Shown piece by piece: positions 1 through 11,812 of a stretch of DNA of 64,000 nt. Below the pieces are notes generated by a model. The model worked only from the letters and a program-made list of their open reading frames with translations, was not told the DNA's origin and made no database searches. Source of the stretch: Ziziphus jujuba (Eukaryota > Streptophyta > Magnoliopsida > Rosales > Rhamnaceae). Location of the stretch: positions 22,739,001 through 22,803,000 of the forward strand of contig NC_083386.1 of NCBI RefSeq assembly GCF_031755915.1. Direction: 5' to 3'. Within the stretch, counting starts at the first letter, position 1; each line of letters begins with the position of its first letter. The position numbers and the translations under genes are program-made.

Positions 1-138
1 TACTAGTTGAATTACAACTTGGCATACACATATGAGTTTCAATATAGTACTATGTAGTAGAAATGTCTATTTAACAAACTTTCAATCCAAAAATTATTTT
101 CCAATGATTCTATTTAAATCTTAATTAATTAATAATAT

Positions 139-170
<32 letters not shown>

Positions 171-1130
171 CCCTCAAAAATAATATAATAATTTATTTAT
201 CTATTTTTTCATTTTGAAAATTATCTTGATAAAGAATGTTTTGATAAGTTACCTTGTTTAAGAAACCATCTAAAACAAACAATCTCTTTGACAATATCTA
301 TTTTATTTTTTATCACGTCATTTTCACAGAGTAATTAAATAGAATTATAAAGGATATATATATATTTTTTATTAGACTTTGTCTATATTTCTAATATGGC
401 AAAAATAATGTAGCAATTCAAAAAGCTATTAGAGATACCCTTAGGATACAATGTATTAATTTTAGTTTTTTACAATTTTTTATTTCTGCGTCAAAATGTA
501 TAGTTAGCTAAAGCTAGGCCTCATTTGGATCCACTTGCATATGTTTGGACAAAACAAGGCTTGAACGGCTTCAATACACCAACCTGTTTGGTCACAATGA
601 GATTAATCAAAATATAAATTCCCATGTTTATGTTATCTGTTACTGATAAACTTTCTTATTTTCTTGGATCACTGAAATACAAACCTTTGCTTTCAAAAGT
701 AGTGTGGAATCAACACTTAAGCTGCTAACCTTCAATTAATTATGTAGTTTAATTAAACCAAAGTATATACAAGTTCAAATCTCTACACAAAAAGGAAATA
801 TTACCACATTGCTGGAAAATCAAATATGCTTAATGTTTATTTACTTACTTTTAGCGCTTCTGCTACTGAGCCTTGCTTTGTAGTGACCCGTAACCAAATA
901 GGGCATTAAACTGATTCATTGTGTTAGTGATTGGGTCAAGTTGTGTGATAGGCCTTTGATTCATCCATCTGCAAATAAATGCAACCAGAGCCCCAATTAG
1001 AGAAAAAGTACCAAGAATGTCTACACCTCCTCCAAAAAAGGAAAAATATCCGCATTTTTATAGACATAATTCTACCTATTATCCATCCATTTAACCTGGT
1101 AAATTATACATTATACCTTTCATTTTTTTT
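1..1130. other. AT-rich intergenic DNA, no gene seen
   Basis: No convincing coding exon or RNA gene is visible on either strand. The stretch contains (AT)n runs near 140-165. The segment between about 517 and 905 begins with a GGCCTCATTTGG-like end and finishes with CCAAATAGGGC, which resembles ends of hAT-type MITEs, but no target duplication was found, so this is not called as an element. Confidence 0.6.
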
Positions 1131-1140
1131 TTTTCCTTTC

Positions 1141-1630
1141 TTTCTTATCCATCCACTTACCCTGGTAAATTATCCATTATACCCTTCATCTTTTCTTTTT
1201 TTCTTTTTTTTTTTCTTTTTCCCAAGAACCCATCTGTTAAGTTTTCCATCTTTCACTAGCAAACCTACATGGAAGAAGTTTGGTTTACATTAAACAAATT
1301 GAAGAGAAAAATAAATTGATGGCAGGCATATATATATAGAAGATAAAAATATGTATGGATATATATATATAGGGCGTGTCTATGGTGCGGTTTCTTATCC
1401 ATCCATTTATCCTAGTAAATTATCCATTATACCCTTCATCTTTTTTTTTTTCTTTTTCCCAAGAACCCATCTGTTAAGTCTTCCATCTTTCACTAACAAA
1501 CCTACACAGAAGAAGTTTGGTTTACTTTAAACTAAATGAACAGAAAAATAAATTGGTAGTGGGCATATATATAGAAAAGATAAAAATATATATGGATATA
1601 TATATATATAGGGCGTGCCTATGGTGCGGT
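1141..1630. repeat. Tandem duplication, unit about 250 bp
   Basis: Two direct copies lie head to tail: 1141-1393 and 1394 to about 1630. Both run from TTCTTATCCATCCA, through AAATTATCCATTATACCCTTCATC, a T-rich tract and CCAAGAACCCATCTGTTAAG, to a GGGCGTG[T/C]CTATGGTGCGGT junction. A third, weaker partial copy of the beginning is visible near 1076-1120. The last 12 bases of each unit equal the outer end of the adjacent foldback element, so the duplication included part of that element. Confidence 0.8.
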
Positions 1631-1662
1631 CCGTCCACATGCGGATCCTCACCATAGACAAT

Positions 1663-1696
<34 letters not shown>

Positions 1697-1776
1697 ATCG
1701 TCTTAACATCATAGACAACTTTTTTTTTATAAAAAACATCGTTTATGGTGCGGATTCATATGTGGATGGACTGTAC
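1620..1776. mobile_element. MITE-like foldback element
   Basis: The left arm at 1620-1667 (TATGGTGCGGTCCGTCCACA...) is the inverted complement of the right arm at about 1735-1776, which reads ...CATCGTTTATGGTGCGGATTCATATGTGGATGGACTGTA. The two arms are separated by an A-tract and an imperfect internal repeat. The short, AT-cored foldback form is typical of non-autonomous DNA transposons (MITEs). No clear target duplication is visible, so the superfamily is not assigned. Confidence 0.55.
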
Positions 1777-1786
1777 TATAGTATTA

Positions 1787-1826
<40 letters not shown>

Positions 1827-2200
1827 AGGCGAGCAAACAAATGATTAATGGTGAAAAATCACAGAGACCGCAAAAATTGATGGGGTGTTGTGATTTGGAG
1901 CCACCCATTAGATCTGTAGAATTTTGCTACCCAATTGAGGCTCTTATAATCTTGATATTAAAGTAGCCATGGTGAACAATATTACTGGATTTTTTTTGCT
2001 TTGATAATAATTTTTAATTTTAATAGTAAATTATTAGAGAAAAAAATTAAAAACAAAATGTTAACCCCAAGTTGAAGATGACCCATCCCGCTCTCATAGT
2101 AGGGGTAGTGAAGAAAAAGTCACAGACTTTAGCGAAATGTCGGATTTCGATGAGCAACAACACTGATAAAGTGGGGGAAGAAATTTCTATTTGGTGTGTT
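1777..2200. other. Intergenic, with (AT)n microsatellite
   Basis: An (AT)n microsatellite occupies 1789-1826. The remainder has no recognisable gene or element. Confidence 0.6.
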
Positions 2201-2209
2201 GTGGAAAAG

Positions 2210-2514
2210 TCACCATTGTCAATGAATATCGATGTTATCGATGGATATCGACGAAAATGCAATTTTCTGGCAGATATCTATGAAAAAATCATCGATATTA
2301 ATGATATTTCCGATCGATACCAAGAAGTGAAAATTTAAGTTACTGTTGTTGTCGATCTGAGTTAATATTTTAAGCCCATTAGAGAAAAGCTGATGTTGTT
2401 TCTATTTGCATAGGAATGGTGTTTGTGCAGTAGAAAATCGGTTTTAGAGGTTCAAAGGAAAAGTTGGACTCATAAGATCAAACAAAATGCAGTTTCAAGA
2501 TGGGTGAACAGTTT

Positions 2515-2553
<39 letters not shown>

Positions 2554-3345
2554 TGATGGGTTATTTTACTTTTTCTTTTGTTTTACTTTTTTATTATTAT
2601 TTTGGCTTGTTTTTTGTCATTTTGTGTCAGGCAACTCTTTAATTGATAAACTTTGATGTGTCTCCACATGCTTGCTTCCCCAAGCCCGAAGAGAGTGCTT
2701 TTTCTTTTATCTTTTTTTTTTAATATTTTTTTTGCTTGTGTTTTGGATTAGGTAACTCAATAAATTCAAATGTTTTAATTAATAGAGTTTGATGTGTGAT
2801 CTTTACTTACTTTTTAACAAATTGATTTTTCCCTTAATATATTGGAAATAGAGATACAAACTCTTTAAAAAATGAAATTAGATTGTCTCTAGTTAAGAAG
2901 ACAAAATTAACCTAAATTTGAAAAGTAATTATTGTCATCAATCTCTAATACACAAATCAATTTTATTTTTTAAGAGGTAAAATATATAAAACTCCTAAAT
3001 TGTAGCTCTACAAAATCTATTAGTTAGTTTAAGATAATTCTATGTATTTATTATTAAAAAGGTCTATTTCTGCTTGTACAGGTTGAAGTAATGATTTTTA
3101 TTATGGTAACATACTATATGTGTAGACTACTTTATTATCATTGTATTTAATTACTATATTTTTTATATTATTTTATTATATTAATTATCTTATATATAAA
3201 AATCTATATTTTAAATTAAATATTTATAATTTTCGTAATTTTGTTGACATTTTCATCGATTATCGACATTTCCATCGATATTTCTATAAAATCATACTCT
3301 CGATATTTCCGTCGATATCGATATTTTTATCATTGGGTAGAAGTA
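2210..3345. mobile_element. Possible decayed inverted-repeat element with ATCGAT-rich ends
   Basis: The segment 2210-2325 is full of ATCGAT/GATATCGA motifs (for example at 2229-2262). The segment 3250-3335 carries the same motifs in the opposite orientation (TCGATATCGATATTTTTATCATTGG). Reverse-complementing the right end gives CCAATGAT...ATATCGAT, matching CCATTGTCAATGAATATCGAT on the left. The interior is AT-rich non-coding DNA with a (GA)n run at 2519-2550. This suggests a non-autonomous element about 1.1 kb long. Divergence is high and no target duplication is visible. Confidence 0.35.
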
Positions 3346-4290
3346 AGGTGGGGAGGTGGTCATGCTGCCTTATGGTAGCAATGGAGATGGAGAGGGCTAG
3401 TCTTAATTGATGTTGTCACGAGTGTTAATGGATCATATTGAGAAGAAATTATATTTAAGAAATTAAAGTGCGAAAGGTGACTTTGTCTAGATGTACATCC
3501 CCAATTAGACACCCCACCCCCTTTCCACCCCACCTTTACCATGTGGGACAGATGACTACCCGCTCTTTCCCCATCCCACCCCCACCATAGAAGTCGGGTG
3601 TGTCACCTTCAATCTTAGATTGACATGATTTTTTTTCTTCATTTTTTTTTCTTTCATATTTTCCTTTGTTTCATTTCTTAATTAGTTATTTGTTGTTGAA
3701 TTTTTTTTAGTTTTCTTTTCCATGTAATTTGTTTAATACACATTTATTTTCATAAGTTTGGATCCTCAAATCGAAATATGCTTTATTCCACGGGTGGGAA
3801 ACTTCAAAACATTGACATTATCACGGTGGGGAAAGGCAAGAAGCAAAAGTCTAGTAGCATCATCTTAATTACTTTATATGAAGGTGGTTTGGCGAAAAGA
3901 AAGTAAATTTCACAATTATGGATGAAGTAACCCCATCCATCACTCACTCCCTCTCTCCATCTCCCTCTCTATTTCTCTCTCTAATAGTGTGAGAGATGAA
4001 AAAATCCATCTGAGTCCATCAATAAAAAAGATATAATAGATAATTTACCAAGCTAAATAAATGAATAATGGATAAAATTAGATTCTTTAAAAGTGGACAT
4101 TTTAAAGAGGAGACGTGAGCATCCTTGGCTTTTTCCCCCCCAATTCAGCACCCCTCTAGCCTAGGTTTATGGGCCCACCCATCCACCACGGATGGAAAGC
4201 CGATACAAGATGATTGAAATCTGGGATTGGGTTTGACTCATGGATCTTAGTGTCCAACTCACACGTGCTTGACTGGCTCAGTCATAATAC
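3346..4290. other. Intergenic, no gene seen
   Basis: C-rich low-complexity sequence around 3500-3545 and a CT-rich run at 3945-3985 are the only distinctive features. No exon with plausible splice sites or conserved protein match was seen. Confidence 0.5.
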
Positions 4291-4299
4291 ATACAACTA
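4291..4299. repeat. Left 9-bp target site duplication
   Basis: ATACAACTA immediately precedes the element end GGGGAATTTGGCCC. The identical 9 bases follow the other end at 11813-11821. A 9-bp duplication is the hallmark of Mutator-superfamily insertion. Confidence 0.85.
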
Positions 4300-4444
4300 G
4301 GGGAATTTGGCCCAATGCCATCTTTAGAAGAGCCATGACAATATATACCCTTGCATTGGTGAACTTTTTTGTTTTGCCCTTTAATATCTATTACACCCTT
4401 AAAAAAATTTTAAAAGATCTGGATGTCCTTTATTTTAGATCTAA

Positions 4445-4843
4445 TATAAGAAAACCTTTTATGGCTCCTTCGATTCAACTTCTAGGTTTTCATCCAAAAC
4501 CAATGCTGAGATTAGAAAGAGGACCAAATCCAAGGACAACAAGTTTGAGTTCGATGAAAGCAATGCTCAGATCTTCAGGCTAATGCTCGACCATGCCCAT
4601 CTTCAATCTCACCTTTATTTCTACGAGTATCGGAATATTTTTACCTTCTCGCTTGTGGTTATTTCTTCTTTGTTGCTTCAGAAATACTTGAATGGTGGAT
4701 CCGAAGAATCTGGATCTTTAGCAAATGACGATTTTGTTATGATTCTACTAGGATTTGTGGGTGTTTTTAAGTTTTTGACGTTGCTCGCCAAGGTTTCTTT
4801 TGAAAAATCTGCATCAAGGAGGTTGGAGAAGCAATTGAAGTAG
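4445..4843 (+). pseudogene. Fragment coding for a two-helix membrane protein, within the MULE
   Basis: The frame is open from 4445 (just after an in-frame TAA at 4442) to the TAG at 4841. Its codons look protein-like: a basic stretch (E-I-R-K-R-T-K-S-K-D), then FEFDESNAQIFRLMLDHAH, then two hydrophobic segments (NIFTFSLVVISSLLL and FVMILLGFVGVFKFLTLLA) and a basic C-terminal tail. The first methionine in frame is at 4583, in the middle of the conserved-looking part, so the true start is missing or lies in a lost exon. I do not recognise the family. Its position just inside the left end of a Mutator-like element suggests a captured gene fragment; whether it is transcribed cannot be told from sequence. 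Confidence 0.45.
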
Positions 4844-4964
4844 CTGGGAATATGTTTTGCTTCCTAATTAGTCCTTTGGTTCTAGATTTCAATTTTGGTC
4901 CACGTGATGGTTTTGGTAGATCTTCAATTGCTGTTTTAATGGTGAGCAACGTCCTTTGGTTCTG

Positions 4965-6330
4965 GATTACCGCAGGGCCTTCGGTAATTACCGATAAAAC
5001 CTATGGTAATCAATTTGTAGTTGCTGGAAAAATTACCGTAGGTTTCATCGGTAATTATCGAAACCCGTATGGTTATCACATTTTACCAATTTTTGGCTCC
5101 CACATGTCCCCTAATGTGTGTTAAATGCAAAAACATTCAAAATATACATTCTTCAATGATCCTAAGGAGAAAAAATCCTAAATGTTCTTAAAAAGTTCTC
5201 AAATTGGCACAAAAATTTGATTACCATAGAGCTTTCGGTAATTACCTATGAAATCTATGGAAACATTACCGAAGATTTTATTGGTAATTACCGAAACCCC
5301 TGTGGTAATCACATTTTACCAATTTTTTGGCCCACACAAGTCCCCTAATGTGTTTTAAATGTAAAAACATGCAAAATATACATTCTTCAATGATCCTAAG
5401 GAGAAAAAGCCTTAAAAGTTCTAAAAACGTTCTCAAATTGGCACAAAAATTTGATTACGATAGGGCCTTCGGTAATTACCAATGAAACCTATGGTAATCA
5501 ATTTATACTTGCTGGAAAAATTACCGAAGGTTTCATCGGTAATTACCGAAGGCTCTACGGCAATCAAATATTTTTGCCAATTTAAAATTTTTTTCAGAAC
5601 TTTTGGGGTTTTTTCTCCTTAGTATTATTGAAGAATGTATATTTTGTATGTTTTTGCATTTAACACACATTAGGGGACTTATGGGGGCCAAACAATTGGT
5701 AAAATATGATTATCACAGGGGTTTTGGTAATTACCAATGAAACCTTCTGTAATTTTTCCAGCAAGTATAAATTGATTACCATAGGTTTCATCGGTAATTA
5801 CCGAAGGCCCTACGGTAATCAAATTTTTGTGCCAATTTGAGAACTTTTTCAGAACTTTTGGGATTTTTTTCCCTTAGGATCATTGAAGAATGTATATTTT
5901 GCATGTTATTTCATTTAACACACATTAGGGGACTTGTGGGGGCCAAAAAAGTTGTCGAATGTGATTACCATAGGGGTTTCGATAATTATCGATAATTTCT
6001 ACGGTAATTTTTCCAGCAAGTATAAATTGATTACCGTAGATTTCATCGGTAATTATCAAAGGTCCTACAGTAATCAAATTTTTGTGCCAATTTGAGAACT
6101 TTTTCAGAACTTTTGGGGTTTCTTCTCTTTAAGATCATTGAAAAATGTATATTTTACATGTTTTTCATTGAACACACATTAGGGAACTTGTGGGGGCCAA
6201 AAAATTGGAAAAATGTGATTACCACAGGGGTTTCGATAATTACTGATGAAACCTACGGTAACCAAATATTTTTGCCAATTTGAGAACTTTTTCCAAATTT
6301 TTGGAGTTTTTTCTGTTTAGGGTTATTGAT
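4965..6330. repeat. Palindromic array of about 250-bp repeat units
   Basis: Units begin with GATTAC and contain pairs of the short palindrome GGTAATTACC, then TTTTACCAATTTTTTGGC, a CCCCTAATGTG block, ATACATTCTTCAATGATCCTAAGG and AAAGTTCTCAAATTGGCAC. They run forward at 4965-5218 and 5219-5452, pass through a centre at 5453-5566, then run in inverted orientation at 5567-5821, 5822-6075 and 6076-6263 plus a partial unit to about 6330. The two arms could fold into a hairpin of several hundred base pairs. Unit 5219-5452 has lost about 20 bases relative to the others. Confidence 0.9.
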
Positions 6331-7690
6331 ATTCTATCAATACAATATGACAGATGACTTTTCCAACAAAACAACACATAAAACCAACATCTATTATGCC
6401 AAAACACACGTTACGCGGTTGAGCTACTAATTGCATTCCTTACTACGTTGCATAACACACGCATACCACATAACATGCCCCCATTGTCTTAATATAGCAT
6501 AGAGCTATTTATGGTCCTTCAGTTGAATGGTGTTGTTGGTTGGCAGTGCGATCAAAAGGTATGGTGGTTGAGCATGATCGGCTGCTGTGACCAATCTATT
6601 TGCACCTCCCGCATCTATATTGATGACGCTTCTCTCCTTGAGAAATATGTTGATGCTTACATGCTGCAGTTGCATGGACACAAGGAAAGCCAGGTTTCTC
6701 TATACGGCATCTGCATTATCTGTCAAATTTAAATGAATAATATGCTTCAGTGACTACCAAATAAGGGTGCTTATGAAATGAATGATGCAATCTAGAGAAA
6801 ATCAACTCTAATAAATTGAAAAGTGTGTAAAGACTTTCAGACAGAAATTTTACCAACCTAATCAAGTACACTCCTCATTCCCAACACTATGATAAAGACA
6901 GGTTGTAAACATGTCCCCAAAGAAAAAAGGTTGTATCCATGTTCCTAAAGAAAAGTTTATAGTATATAGTTAGACAACATAAAAGAAAAGCTCTTTAGGT
7001 AAACAAATCAAACACCAATAACATACAAAACTACATGGTAATAATTTAGAGAATGTCATATAAAAGAATAAAGCAAAAGGTCATCAAGTTATTTTCTCTC
7101 ATGGACATAATAAAATCCATTTCCTCCAAATCATAGTTAACATAAGAGAGCTGCATTAGGAGGATAAAATGCTTTAAATTTTTTTTTTGAAAATAAAAGT
7201 AAACAACCAAGATATAGTAGTGTATTTAGACTTTGAATATATGAAACAACTTACATAATATATTAAACAATATGTGAACAAAACTATGATGCACATTATA
7301 TGTGAGTCTACATAAATATGAATTTTGGGGACAAAGATATTGCACACGTGATATACATTATGAGCTAATTCACTTAGAATTTTGCTTTAGCTAGTTGATG
7401 GAGAATATGTCAATATCACCATTCATATGACCTTATAATGCAAATAAACAAAATAAAACTTCAAGTTAAATAGAATATACAATGAAAAAACCAAACAAAA
7501 CATAGAATTCTTCCAAAACTTCAATTTCTATTCTCCACAATTCAGTTTTCAATCTCCATACTTCTAGCATACAAAAAAACACAACATATAGTTCTTCCAG
7601 CGTACAAAATCCACATTCCTCAGCATAAAAAATTCACATTCTTCCATATTTCATCAAAAATAAAGACAAAATTAAGGAGAAAAATTTAGG
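6331..7690. other. MULE interior, no confident exon
   Basis: This is AT-rich interior of the Mutator-like element. A short exon-like open stretch at 6511-6690 (plus strand, residues ...DDASLLEKYVDAYMLQLHG...) ends at a possible AG/GT junction, but I cannot link it to a family or to neighbouring exons. Confidence 0.4.
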
Positions 7691-7698
7691 CTATGTAC

Positions 7699-7789
7699 CT
7701 TTGAAAATTTATACCACTGCCCAAATTTAGTCAATCCTTCAATTAACTGGTTCTTCCTTTCTTCATATGTGAGCTTCTTTAAGTTGAAT
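7699..7789 (-). pseudogene. Exon-like fragment inside the MULE
   Basis: On the minus strand a 91-bp stretch is bounded by a good acceptor (TTTGACAG, ending at 7790) and a GT donor (GTACATAG from 7698). One frame is fully open and reads FNLKKLTYEERKNQLIEGL followed by TKFGQWYKFSK. It is charged and protein-like, with no stop. I do not recognise the protein. Other possible pieces of the same minus-strand gene are at about 9600-9671 (VVNISLEYPFKDLGIAENII) and 11367-11528. Confidence 0.4.
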
Positions 7790-8755
7790 CTGTCAAACAA
7801 AGAATGAGAGTAACTATCTTCAGATTCTTTGTTTATAAAAGGAAAAACAAAGAAAGAAAGTCATCCATGTAACCAAGTAACTATCGTAAGGAATGGCTAA
7901 TGCAGCTATGTATCGGAATTATTATTATCATATAGCAAATACACCTTCCTTTTCCAAATTTGTTTTAGGTATATTATCACAAAGAAATATAACTACTATT
8001 AGAATTCTTCTAGTGAATTACCTGCTCTATGCAGTATTTAAATAATCCACTCACAAGAGTTTACTGCAGTCGATAAAAGACCTTCAGAATTCTTCAACTA
8101 AGGTGTAGGCATTTTGCAGAATTTGTTAGGAGTCAAATTTCAAATGTACAAAACTAGTATCTTAACCTAACCACAAAAATATTAAATGTTTTTCAATGTA
8201 CAAAACATATGAATATTAATTTGAGCAACTAATGGAATATAATGTCTGACTCTTATCCAATACCACAAGGCAAAGAATATTAACTCCAAAATATAAAATC
8301 TTCTTGATGATTATTGGCGAAATTTCCAATTGGATCATCAAAATTTGCAAGTGGGATAGTTTGAGTGGGCTTAATGTAGAAAAATGAAATAGACCTTAAA
8401 ATTTTCTAATATGTGATCATCATATTCTGCCATCGATATGTATTTGCAGCAACCCAAGAACTAAAATTATGATTTAATATATACCTTTTTTCTTGAAAGA
8501 ATCATGACTAAAAAGTATGTAAATGTGAATGAAATAGAAATATATTTCAAATATTTACGTCTTTAATTGATAATAAAGTTGTGTAAAGTTCATTGAAATA
8601 TATTTTTGGTTTAATATTATACCTCCTTTTTTGAGCCACCAATCTCCACAGTAACTTATTATGCCATGGCAAGATGAAAAATGCAATCCTAAGATAAACC
8701 AAGCCCATGAGTTATACTTTGAAAAAACATTATAACTCATTGTTACCGATGCACG

Positions 8756-8800
<45 letters not shown>

Positions 8801-11366
8801 TATAGTTTGTGCATGAAAGAAATAAAAAACAGGGGCATAAATTTACTTTTTTACCAATTAAAATACAAGATGAAAGAATAGGTTTATATATCACCTTTAG
8901 GCAATCCTATCCATAATTGTTATTGCAATTATTTCATAATATATATGACACCATTGTCTTGTACTAATACATTTCTTCAATGCATCTATGTTAATATTTT
9001 TTCCAACGGACTACTAAGATAGCATAAGCAAAATATAAAAGCACAACGTTACCAATAGGACTACTAATAACATGTATAGAACATTGCATAGTTGTTATAT
9101 AGCATGATTAAGTGGATAAACTAAATACACATCCAGCTTAAGATTTAAGCTATAACATACCCCCAGCTAGTAAGATTTAGTACATGTAAACTGTTTTTAG
9201 TACTAAGATCCTTAGCATATCATGAAATTTCTTTCTGTATGCATATGCTAAAAGTCATGCTGGTGATCCATGAAGATCTTTTACAACAATTTTCCTTGAA
9301 ATCATTCACTCCATAGTTCAGTTTGCCACTTCCAGTAGATACACTAGTTATCATTGTGATCCTTCTGGTAGGTAAGAACATCAAATGGAAGAAAAGTATA
9401 TCAGAATTGGAATAAATATATCTTGAATTTCAACTAGAAATGTAAAATGATAAATGTTTCTTACACTTTACTTCATTTAATATGATATATAAGCTGTTCT
9501 AACTTCTAATAAGAAAAGAAAAATTGTGATTAAAAAAACAAAACAGCTAGAAAAGGGAAAAACCAAATACAAAAAACAAAGGTAAGAATTATTGCTCAAG
9601 CCTTGTAATATAATATTTTCAGCAATCCCAAGATCCTTGAAAGGGTACTCAAGAGAGATGTTGACAACCCTACAGCAAATAAACAAGAACACTATGGTAA
9701 ACCTCATGCACGGAATAAGTTTATATTAAAAGACTTGGAAGGTTGTGTCTAAAGAAAAAAGTAACAAGGACTTGAGATTTGTAATTATATCATGTATCCT
9801 GTAATAAATATTATGCAGTACTACCTCTTACTTTAATATTGAAATTAAATTAAAAAAGCTCAAAGCAAAACAGAGCATGCTATCTTATTGCTAGAGTAAG
9901 TCGTATCTGAGATGGTAACCAAACAAAATTGTCCCAAGACAAGCAACACCAACATAAATTGTCTATTTAGTTTTCAATAAGTATCAAAGGTAGTTCATGA
10001 CTTCAAACACATGCAAGGTTTTCTTGTTAAAATCTTCTCAAATAGATAGGGAGCAAGAAAATTTATGGTCATTTACATTCATTATCATTTTTTTTTTTTT
10101 TTGGTACTCCATTGGTTGTAAATTTAATTTCCATGTATAGAAGAAAACAACCAAAGATTGTTTTAATGCTTTTATTACAATAATAGAGAATTTGTATTTA
10201 ACTTTAAATTATTGTTTGAGAGACTAAATCCTCTCAAGGCTAGGATATTTTAGGTTCATTAAGTTTGCATAATATTTGAAGCTGGGCATCTTTCCGCAAG
10301 GTAACATCCAGCAACATATTAGGACCCATTGATGGTAATGCTTTCATACTTTTCTTTGTTGTATGAACTATAAGATGAACATGCCAAACATTTATGGCAA
10401 ATAAACAAAACCTCAAGCCCTAGTTTTTATCATTATAAATTCTGAAAACAAACTAGCAAGCATTTTGTCTAGAAAGCTGTGTAAAACTTAATATAAATCA
10501 TTATCAGCATTGTAACTTTTTATTTATTATTAATTTAAGGTATATAATTACAACATGGTCCACATTAACATTTAGCTATCTTCCATGATCTAGTCAAGAA
10601 ACTTTTAGAGCCATAGAAATTATGGGTCAAGGAAAAAGAAATGTCCTTTTAACTTTCCATTTCTAATTTAGAAACCTTCAAATGGTTGAAGCTAGTCTAT
10701 TCAAATAATCCATAAGAAATTCAAATAAAAGATATATTGCCTAGAGATAAACATCCAAACTCTAAGCACTTTAATTTACAACACAATAATAATAAATAAT
10801 TCACTCCATTAAAATTTTTTTTTTTTAGTAGTCCAATAAGAAATCTTAAGGAAAATGTTTTACTTGTATGAATAACACACTAAAATGTTTATTACATTAT
10901 TTCAATGAGGAATCATTTTCCAGAAAATGATTTTGAAAATTCTTTAGTATTTGGTGCGTGGAAAATATAAGAAGGAACAAAAATTTTAAAAATCTATGAT
11001 AATGAAACTTGGGATTTTTTTTTTTTTTGGGGGGGGGGGGGGGGGGTGGACAAGTTTGAATTAAAAAATACTTCTCTCAACATGTCCCAAATAGCTTCCA
11101 AAAAAAAAAGACATTATAGTTTACAAAGTCATATTCCTTTATAAAGTATTTTCCTTGGGAATTATTGGCCTACCAAATAAAGAAGTGAATAATTCAAGCA
11201 AAAACCAGATATGCCATTATCTTTTGTCTAATTGTGACAAACTATGAATGAAGGAGTAATTTAGAAGTTCCAAAACGTTGAATCTTGATGTGAAATTAAT
11301 TATTTTTAGAAAAATAAAATAAAATTGAGAATATAAGTTATATAAACATATTTCACAGCAACTTAC
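7790..11366. other. MULE interior with (AT)n tract and weak exon-like pieces
   Basis: Mostly AT-rich. It holds an (AT)n microsatellite at about 8757-8802 and a poly-T/poly-G junction at about 11018-11047. On the minus strand, about 9600-9671 follows a GCTGTAG acceptor and has an open frame (VVNISLEYPFKDLGIAENII...), but its donor is unclear. No transposase motif was seen. Confidence 0.4.
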
Positions 11367-11528
11367 CTCTGGAGTTTGATGGTTTGGTTCTACTAATCCT
11401 TTAGCATCCATGCACTCCGCTTGATATTTTGAAACAGCCAGATTTGACTTGTCCAGCGACAAAGCATAAATCACCTGCAAATTCCTAGATAGGCTTTCAG
11501 TTCCACGCTTTAATCCCTGCACTTTCAT
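11367..11528 (-). pseudogene. First-exon-like fragment inside the MULE
   Basis: An ATG at 11528 (minus strand) opens 54 codons that end exactly at a consensus donor (CCAGAG/GTAAGTTG). The peptide starts MKVQGLKRGTESLSRNLQVI and contains VSKYQAECMDAKGLVEPNH. The frame also stays open upstream of the ATG (residues GGGTEVNNHRLDGFFLVKSK), so the start may lie further out. The sequence just outside it is the GA-rich, 5'-leader-like end of the element. I do not recognise the family. It may be the 5' exon of a gene captured by the element, or of a host gene overlapped by it. Confidence 0.4.
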
Positions 11529-11812
11529 CTTAGATTTGACAAGGAAGAAACCATCTAAACGATGATTATTGACTTCCGTCCCTCCTCCTGAAGAACTCTT
11601 TGCTCATCCCAAGTCGTTTTGCCATTCTTTCTCACTTTCTCTTCCTCTCTTTCTTCGTCATGCTCCGTTTAGGGCTTGATTTTTCCTTTTTGATATTTGA
11701 AAAGGATAATTTGGGAATATATGAAAATGAAAGGGTAAAACAAAAAAAATTCAATCAAGGTGGGTAGATTTCATTAACACATTTCAAATAAGGGTATTGG
11801 GCTAAATTCCCC

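Larger units (their letters stand above)
4300..11812. mobile_element. Mutator-like element (MULE), 7.5 kb, with gene-like fragments
   Basis: The element starts with GGGGAATTTGGCCCAATGCC and ends with the reverse complement of GGGGAATTTAGCCCAATACC (18 of 20 bases match). Perfect 9-bp direct repeats flank it. Beyond the first 20 bases the ends match only weakly, for example a TTTTTTGTTTT[G/A]CCCTTT tract on each side. Inside are an open reading frame with two membrane helices (4445-4843), a palindromic array of about 250-bp units (4965-6330) and exon-like pieces on the minus strand (7699-7789, about 9600-9671, 11367-11528). I see no intact MURA transposase, so it is probably non-autonomous. Carriage of exon fragments would make it Pack-MULE-like. 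An alternative is that the minus-strand exons belong to a host gene trapped between two elements, but the perfect 9-bp repeat argues for one unit. Confidence 0.75.

Noticed and set aside
517..905. Possible hAT-type MITE (GGCCTCATTTGG ... CCAAATAGGGC)
   Set aside because: The ends are only loosely complementary and no 8-bp target duplication could be found.
3360..3542. Minus-strand 60-codon open frame in C/G-rich DNA
   Set aside because: Low-complexity composition, no conserved motif and no splice context; taken as chance.
8555..8797. Open frame with a Tyr-Ile repeat start
   Set aside because: Translation of an (AT)n microsatellite plus flanking AT-rich DNA.
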